A stretch of 23,403 nucleotides of DNA from a virus. The DNA lies in IMG/VR virus record IMGVR_UViG_3300043313_000857, positions 1-23,403 of that record; one strand, written 5' to 3'. Both the position numbers and the translations under genes were made by a program. Under the pieces are notes generated by a model, which had not been told where the DNA came from, did not search any database, and saw only the letters and a list, made by a program, of their open reading frames with translations. Numbering within the stretch: the first letter of the stretch is position 1; each line of letters starts with the position of its first letter. This document shows positions 20,549 to 23,403 of this stretch, in pieces.

Positions 20549-20813
20549 GCGCAAGGCCGATCCGGTCGACAAGCTCTACCGCTGGAACGGGCCCGGCCGG
20601 TCGCACTGCAACAAGTGCCACGCCGACTGGCGGCGGACCTCGAACGCGATGCACTGCGTCCGATGTCATCTCACGTTCGGATCGCCCGCAGCGTGCGACC
20701 TCCACGAGCGCCCGCTGCGATGCGAAGCGCCCGAACTGGTTGGGCTCGTCGGCGCCGAGAACCAGTGGGGCACGACCGTCTACCGACGCGTCAAGGACAC
20801 GGCCGCGCTGTGA
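20529..20813 (+). CDS. Small multi-Cys zinc-binding protein (94 aa)
   Basis: GTG 20529 overlaps the previous gene by 20 nt. Cysteines pair as C3-x2-C6, C27-x2-C30 and C43-x2-C46, followed by C56-x2-H59 and C65, suggesting two zinc sites: a treble-clef-like N-terminal one (C3, C6, C27, C30) and a finger (C43, C46, C56, H59). The Cys-free C-terminus (LVGLVGAENQWGTTVYRRVK) is short. Such proteins in phages bind nucleic acid or host regulators; the specific role is unknown. Confidence 0.65.
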   Translation: MTCELCERKADPVDKLYRWNGPGRSHCNKCHADWRRTSNAMHCVRCHLTFGSPAACDLHERPLRCEAPELVGLVGAENQWGTTVYRRVKDTAAL

Positions 20814-21151
20814 CCGGCTCGTCGAAGCGCAAGGGCGACAGCGCCGAGCGGGAAGCCGCGCAGATGATCGCGGACATGCTCGGCGTCCCGGCGCGCCGCA
20901 AGCTGGGTGCCGGACGCTTCGACGACCAGGGTGATCTCGACGGTGTCCCCGACACCACCGTGCAGGTGGTGTCGCGGGGCACCGATGTCGTCGCGGTCGG
21001 CGTGGTCCGCAAGCCACTCGAGGTGAACGTCCAGGCCGCCCTCGCCGGGACCACGTTCGCCGCCACGTTCCTGCGGGTGCGTGGCGGGATCTGGCGGGTC
21101 GTGCTCACCCCGGAGCAGTGGGCGACGTACTGGCGCGAGGCGACGTCGTAG
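20810..21151 (+). CDS. Holliday-junction-resolvase-like nuclease, catalytic Lys missing
   Basis: This 113-residue protein starts SSKRKGDSAEREAAQMIADM, with the expected acidic residue E13 of a PD-(D/E)XK nuclease. LGAGRFDDQGDLDGVPDTTV follows, with the metal-binding Asp at D42. Relatives I recall then read VQVK, where the Lys completes the active site; here it is VQVVSRG. The fold and R/K-rich loop match, but the Lys is replaced by Val54. The protein may be a DNA-binding pseudoenzyme, may use another Lys/Arg, or may reflect a sequencing error. It sits in the recombination module, starting by GTGA overlap. Confidence 0.55.
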   Translation: MTGSSKRKGDSAEREAAQMIADMLGVPARRKLGAGRFDDQGDLDGVPDTTVQVVSRGTDVVAVGVVRKPLEVNVQAALAGTTFAATFLRVRGGIWRVVLTPEQWATYWREATS

Positions 21152-21526
21152 ATGTTGCACGGCGTCCCGCGTCCCGACCACGGCGAAGGCTGGGTGGAGA
21201 TGGTCTGCCCGCGCTGCAAGGCGTCGTGGGTGGGTCACGTCACCGACGGCGACGGATGGTGCCCGTGGTGCGACCGACGCGCCGAGCTGGCCCGGGAGAT
21301 GGAACGCCGCGAGCTGCTCGAGCCGCCGTGGTCGCACAGCGACCACGGCGCCGAGCGCTACGACGCGCTGACGGATGTGCAGAAGGCGGTGTGGGACCGA
21401 ACGCGGGGCCAGGTGCGCGGCACCGACACGGTGATCTGGTGGGTGGCGCGACTCGGGCGGGCCTGCGCTGACGGGCTCATCACCCGCGACGAGATGACGA
21501 CGGCGATCAGGAAGGTGACGGGGTGA
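21152..21526 (+). CDS. Zinc-ribbon protein (124 aa)
   Basis: This protein starts directly after the previous stop. A zinc ribbon is formed by CPRC (residues 19-22) and CPWC (37-40), with a short beta hairpin between (KASWVGHVTDGDGW). A helical C-terminal part (LTDVQKAVWDRTRGQVRGTD, TVIWWVARLGRACADGLITR, DEMTTAIRKV) follows. Placement just before the RepA-like ATPase suggests a replication accessory protein such as a loader or DNA-binding partner. No family is recognised. Confidence 0.6.
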   Translation: MLHGVPRPDHGEGWVEMVCPRCKASWVGHVTDGDGWCPWCDRRAELAREMERRELLEPPWSHSDHGAERYDALTDVQKAVWDRTRGQVRGTDTVIWWVARLGRACADGLITRDEMTTAIRKVTG

Positions 21527-22755
21527 CGATGGAGTACACCTACGAGCAGCTGTTGGCGATCGCCGAGAAGGTGGGCGCCAGCGCCAACGGTTCCCATGAC
21601 CCGAACGGGCCGTGGGAACCGCCCACCCCGCTCGTCGACTGGGTCGCCGCCTACGGCTCGGGTGACGACCCGGTGCGCTGGCTCGCCGAGCCGCTGCTAC
21701 CCGACCAGGGCGCTGTCGCCATCTTCGCCAAGGGCGGCACCGGCAAGTCGCTGCTCGCCCTGTGGCTGGCCGCCGGGCTCGCCACCGGCCACGGCATCAC
21801 CGGGCCCGTCGACGCCGTCGAGGTGCTGTACCTGGACTACGAGATGACGCTCAACACCGTCGTCGAGCGGCTCGAGGACATGGGCTACGACAACCCCGGG
21901 GTGCTGAAGCGGCTGCACTACGCGTCGCTGCCGTCGCTCGCCCCGCTCGACAGCAAGGACGGAGGCCGCGCCGTCGTCGACATGGCCGTGCACCTCGGCG
22001 TCGCCCTCGTCGTCATCGACACGTTCGGGCGCGCCGTGCACGGCGAGGAGGACCGCGCCGACACGGTGCAGGCGTGGTACCGCTGGACCGGGCAGTTGCT
22101 CAAGGCGGCCGGCGTCGGGTTCCTGCGGATCGACCATGCCGGCAAGGACGTCAAGAAGGGACAGCGCGGCACGTCGGCCAAGAACGACGACGTCGACGTG
22201 GTGTGGGAGATGGCCGAGCGGGGTGCCGGTGAGTACGTGCTGCGGGCCACGAAGCGGCGGGTGTCGTGGGTCGACGAGCGCGTGGTGCTGACCCGCACCA
22301 GCGACCATGGCGTGCTCGCCTACCGCTGGACCGACCAGGCCGTCACGTTCCTCGCCGGCACCAAGGAGGTGGCCGAGCTGCTCGACGAGCTCGGCGCCCC
22401 ACTCGACATCTCACGGCGTCAGGCGATGACGCTGCTGCGCTCGAGCGGGCACGGCAAGGGCAACAACCTGGTCGGAGACGCCCTGCGTTACCGCCGGGAC
22501 CAGGTGCGGCCGAGTGGTACTGGTACCACCTCGGGCGAGAAGGCTGGAACGGGGCCGGTCCCACCCCCCACCCACGACACGGAACCGCAGGTGGTTACAC
22601 CCGAGGACCACCCAGTACCACCCACGGAGCACAACCCCCCCGGTGTGGGTCCTTATGAAGTAGGACCACCGGGGGGTGCTGGGGTTCCTGACCCACCGAA
22701 GGGCCTGTTCGACCCGTCCACCGACCCTGATCTGCAGGAGGGCCAGACCCGATGA
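21523..22755 (+). CDS. RepA-like hexameric ATPase (replicative helicase/AAA_25 class)
   Basis: This 410-residue protein has a RecA-type ATPase domain: Walker A KGGTGKS (residues 70-76), LDYEM (104-108), Walker B LVVIDT (162-167), RIDHAGKD (202-209) and GQRGTSAKNDD (213-223). This series matches RepA/RSF1010-type hexameric helicases. A wHTH-like segment (about 295-330: LDISRRQAMTLLRSSGHGKG) follows, then a Pro/Gly/Thr-rich tail (335-410). It is the only replication ATPase seen, so it is likely the phage helicase, with host polymerase used for synthesis. GTG 21523 overlaps the previous stop; ATG 21529 is an alternative. The 3' end carries repeat motifs and a hairpin. Confidence 0.8.
   Translation: MTMEYTYEQLLAIAEKVGASANGSHDPNGPWEPPTPLVDWVAAYGSGDDPVRWLAEPLLPDQGAVAIFAKGGTGKSLLALWLAAGLATGHGITGPVDAVEVLYLDYEMTLNTVVERLEDMGYDNPGVLKRLHYASLPSLAPLDSKDGGRAVVDMAVHLGVALVVIDTFGRAVHGEEDRADTVQAWYRWTGQLLKAAGVGFLRIDHAGKDVKKGQRGTSAKNDDVDVVWEMAERGAGEYVLRATKRRVSWVDERVVLTRTSDHGVLAYRWTDQAVTFLAGTKEVAELLDELGAPLDISRRQAMTLLRSSGHGKGNNLVGDALRYRRDQVRPSGTGTTSGEKAGTGPVPPPTHDTEPQVVTPEDHPVPPTEHNPPGVGPYEVGPPGGAGVPDPPKGLFDPSTDPDLQEGQTR
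22514..22676. repeat. Iteron-like RGKACCACC cluster in the ATPase 3' end
   Basis: Repeats of the form (A/G)G(G/T)ACCACC occur at 22522-22530, 22604-22612, 22614-22622 and 22662-22670, with an inverted copy at 22514-22521. The two central ones are tandem at a 10-bp period (AGGACCACCC, AGTACCACCC). GTGGTAC-TG-GTACCAC (22514-22529) is a hyphenated palindrome. Placement inside a replication gene recalls the lambda origin within gene O; an origin role here is inference. Pro-codon bias alone could explain part of it. Confidence 0.35.
22636..22676 (+). other. Strong hairpin in the ATPase 3' end
   Basis: Arms CCCCCCGGT (22636-22644) and ACCGGGGGG (22668-22676) pair over nine bases; after a three-base bulge, GGTCCT (22648-22653) pairs with AGGACC (22662-22667), leaving an eight-base loop. 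There is no following T-run, so it is not a classic terminator. It may attenuate expression of the tiny downstream ORFs or belong to an origin. Confidence 0.5.
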
Positions 22756-22853
22756 GCACGCTCACCCAGTGGCTCACCCTCGGCGTACTCGCCGCGCCGG
22801 CGGTCGCCGTCATCGCCACACTGGAACGGATGAGGAGCCAAGACGATGGCTGA
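22752..22853 (+). CDS. Tiny membrane protein (33 aa)
   Basis: The ATG overlaps the ATPase stop (ATGA) and has SD AGGAGGG (22736-22742). The product is a single hydrophobic helix (WLTLGVLAAPAVAVIATLE) with a charged tail (RMRSQDDG). It is probably an inner-membrane peptide of unknown role. The stop is embedded in the start region of the next gene. Confidence 0.5.
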   Translation: MSTLTQWLTLGVLAAPAVAVIATLERMRSQDDG

Positions 22854-23016
22854 CGAACCGTCCGACCCCCTCGCCGTCGAGTGCCCCGTCTGCGACGCGC
22901 CACCCGGCGAAACCTGCTGGACCCCACAGGAGTACCCACGAGACCCGCACGCCCGACGGATCCACACCGCCGGCGCCACCTGGCACCAGCTCGCACTGGA
23001 GCTGGAGGATGGCTGA
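22846..23016 (+). CDS. Small zinc-finger-like protein (56 aa)
   Basis: This 56-residue product has CPVC (residues 13-16), C24 in GETCW and a His-rich turn (DPHARRIHTAG). The pattern CPxC...PGExC...HxxR is a common small zinc domain in actinobacteria and their phages. SD AGGAG lies eight bases upstream. It begins MADEP, as does the next ORF. Probably a nucleic-acid- or protein-binding module. Confidence 0.65.
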   Translation: MADEPSDPLAVECPVCDAPPGETCWTPQEYPRDPHARRIHTAGATWHQLALELEDG

Positions 23017-23185
23017 TGAACCGCAGTTCAATAGCCCGATGGATGATCACCTTCCGCCCGACCTCGCCGCCGCTCTGGCCGAACACTCCCCGCGGTTGAT
23101 CATCTCGCGCCCCGTGCTCGTCCCGTCCGCGAGCAGTCCGACTGGCTGGCTACTCGTCGTACCCGGAGAGTCCGAGAGTGGATGA
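23009..23185 (+). CDS. Small hypothetical protein (58 aa)
   Basis: This ORF starts within the previous gene's stop region (ATGGCTGATGA) and ends within the next gene's start. The product starts MADEPQFNSPMDDHLPPDLA, with a helix (LAAALAEHS) and a beta pair (LIISRPVLVPSASSPTGWLL). Its first seven codons are nearly those of the following ORF. No zinc ligands. No family is recognised. Confidence 0.45.
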   Translation: MADEPQFNSPMDDHLPPDLAAALAEHSPRLIISRPVLVPSASSPTGWLLVVPGESESG

Positions 23186-23403
23186 CGAACCGCAGTTCAT
23201 CTGCCCGCAGACAGGACGGCCGCACCACTGGTCGTCGGGTGTCTGCCTCACCTGCGGCACACCACAAGCCGCACCAACAAACAAACAAACAATGTTGGAC
23301 AGGACGACGTCCCCCAACAAAACTAAAGTTGAACATTGGGTCAATCTTTTTAATGTCACGTACCCGCAGGACAATCTTTTTAATGTCACGTACCCGCAGG
23401 ACA
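23178..23403 (+). CDS. Small zinc-ribbon-like protein, 3' end outside the window
   Basis: GTG 23178 has GGAGAG seven bases upstream. The first ~35 residues (DDEPQFICPQTGRPHHWSSG, then VCLTCGTPQ) contain Cys and His pairs of a likely zinc ribbon. Beyond residue ~36 the DNA becomes AT-rich and simple (CAAA repeats), and the frame runs open through the 30-bp repeats only because their length is a multiple of three. The true 3' end is unclear; the coding part may be chimeric with an assembly artefact. Confidence 0.4.
   Translation, partial: MDDEPQFICPQTGRPHHWSSGVCLTCGTPQAAPTNKQTMLDRTTSPNKTKVEHWVNLFNVTYPQDNLFNVTYPQD
23290..23338 (+). other. Nested inverted repeats in the AT-rich right end
   Basis: CAATGTT (23290-23296) pairs with AACATTG (23332-23338). 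Overlapping it, TGTTGG (23293-23298) pairs with CCAACA (23314-23319). These pairings exclude each other, so two alternative folds are possible. No T-run terminator is clear. This may be part of the control region joined to the window's left end in a circular map. Confidence 0.3.
23342..23401 (+). repeat. 30-bp tandem repeat at the window edge
   Basis: Two identical 30-bp units lie at 23342-23371 and 23372-23401, followed by CA, the first two bases of a third. Each unit starts CAATCTTTTTAATGTCACGT and ends CCCGCAGGA. Possible readings are true iterons continuing past the edge, or an assembly artefact at a contig end. Confidence 0.85.

Noticed and set aside
23342-23403. Start of a CRISPR array
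   Set aside because: The repeats are directly adjacent with no spacers, and no cas genes are present; the Cas4-like fold at 17659 is a phage exonuclease.

Overview
This window looks like a near-complete small genome, or genome-sized contig, of a temperate tailed phage (siphovirus) that infects a high-GC actinobacterium. The evidence is the GC-rich coding, frequent GTG starts, four-base GTGA/ATGA start-stop overlaps, an HK97-type head module, a tape-measure gene, a tyrosine integrase, a Xre-type repressor and actinophage-like small zinc proteins. There is an amidase endolysin but no lysin B (mycolate esterase), which argues weakly against a mycolate-coated host such as Mycobacterium or Gordonia. 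The integrase and its presumed attP lie in the middle, with phage genes on both sides. The sequence is therefore in virion or circular-phage order, not integrated-prophage order.

Layout. (1) Positions 1-6422 hold packaging and head genes: HNH nuclease, large terminase, HK97 portal, prohead protease, a possible 48-residue Arg-rich ORF, major capsid protein, head-tail connector, tail terminator-like protein and major tail protein. (2) Positions 6423-11720 hold tail genes: a gp10-like protein, an 810-residue tape measure, a large minor tail protein and small structural or unknown genes. I see no frameshifted tail-assembly chaperone pair. (3) Positions 11722-14356 hold lysis and host contact: an amidase with a probable internal second translation start, a collagen-repeat fibre, a two-TM holin and small membrane or unknown proteins. 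(4) Positions 14342-14807 hold a short leftward cluster. (5) Positions 14808-15038 are a dense regulatory/attP region with 26-bp direct repeats, a hairpin and operator-like repeats. (6) Positions 15039-16917 hold the rightward integrase facing a leftward operon of Xre repressor plus two tiny ORFs. (7) Positions 16918-17222 are a divergent control region. (8) Positions 17223-23403 form a rightward early operon: excisionase-like HTH protein, small membrane protein, RecB/Cas4-like exonuclease, SSB-like protein, HTH-like protein containing a perfect 24-bp palindrome, zinc proteins, a resolvase-like protein lacking the usual Lys, a RepA-like ATPase, then a string of tiny overlapping ORFs ending in a 30-bp tandem repeat at the window edge.

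How it works together (inference). The Xre repressor probably binds a TGTAGCRTT-type element, found both at its own promoter and upstream of integrase, and so links lysogeny and integration. The early operon supplies recombination and replication (exonuclease + SSB-like + resolvase + helicase-type ATPase). The late operon runs from the left AT-rich edge through the head, tail and lysis genes. If the genome is circular or has cohesive ends, the AT-rich right end and AT-rich left end together form one intergenic region, which could hold the packaging site, late promoter or origin. No tRNA, rRNA, CRISPR array or insertion sequence was seen. All family assignments come from reading motifs and gene order; no database search was run.
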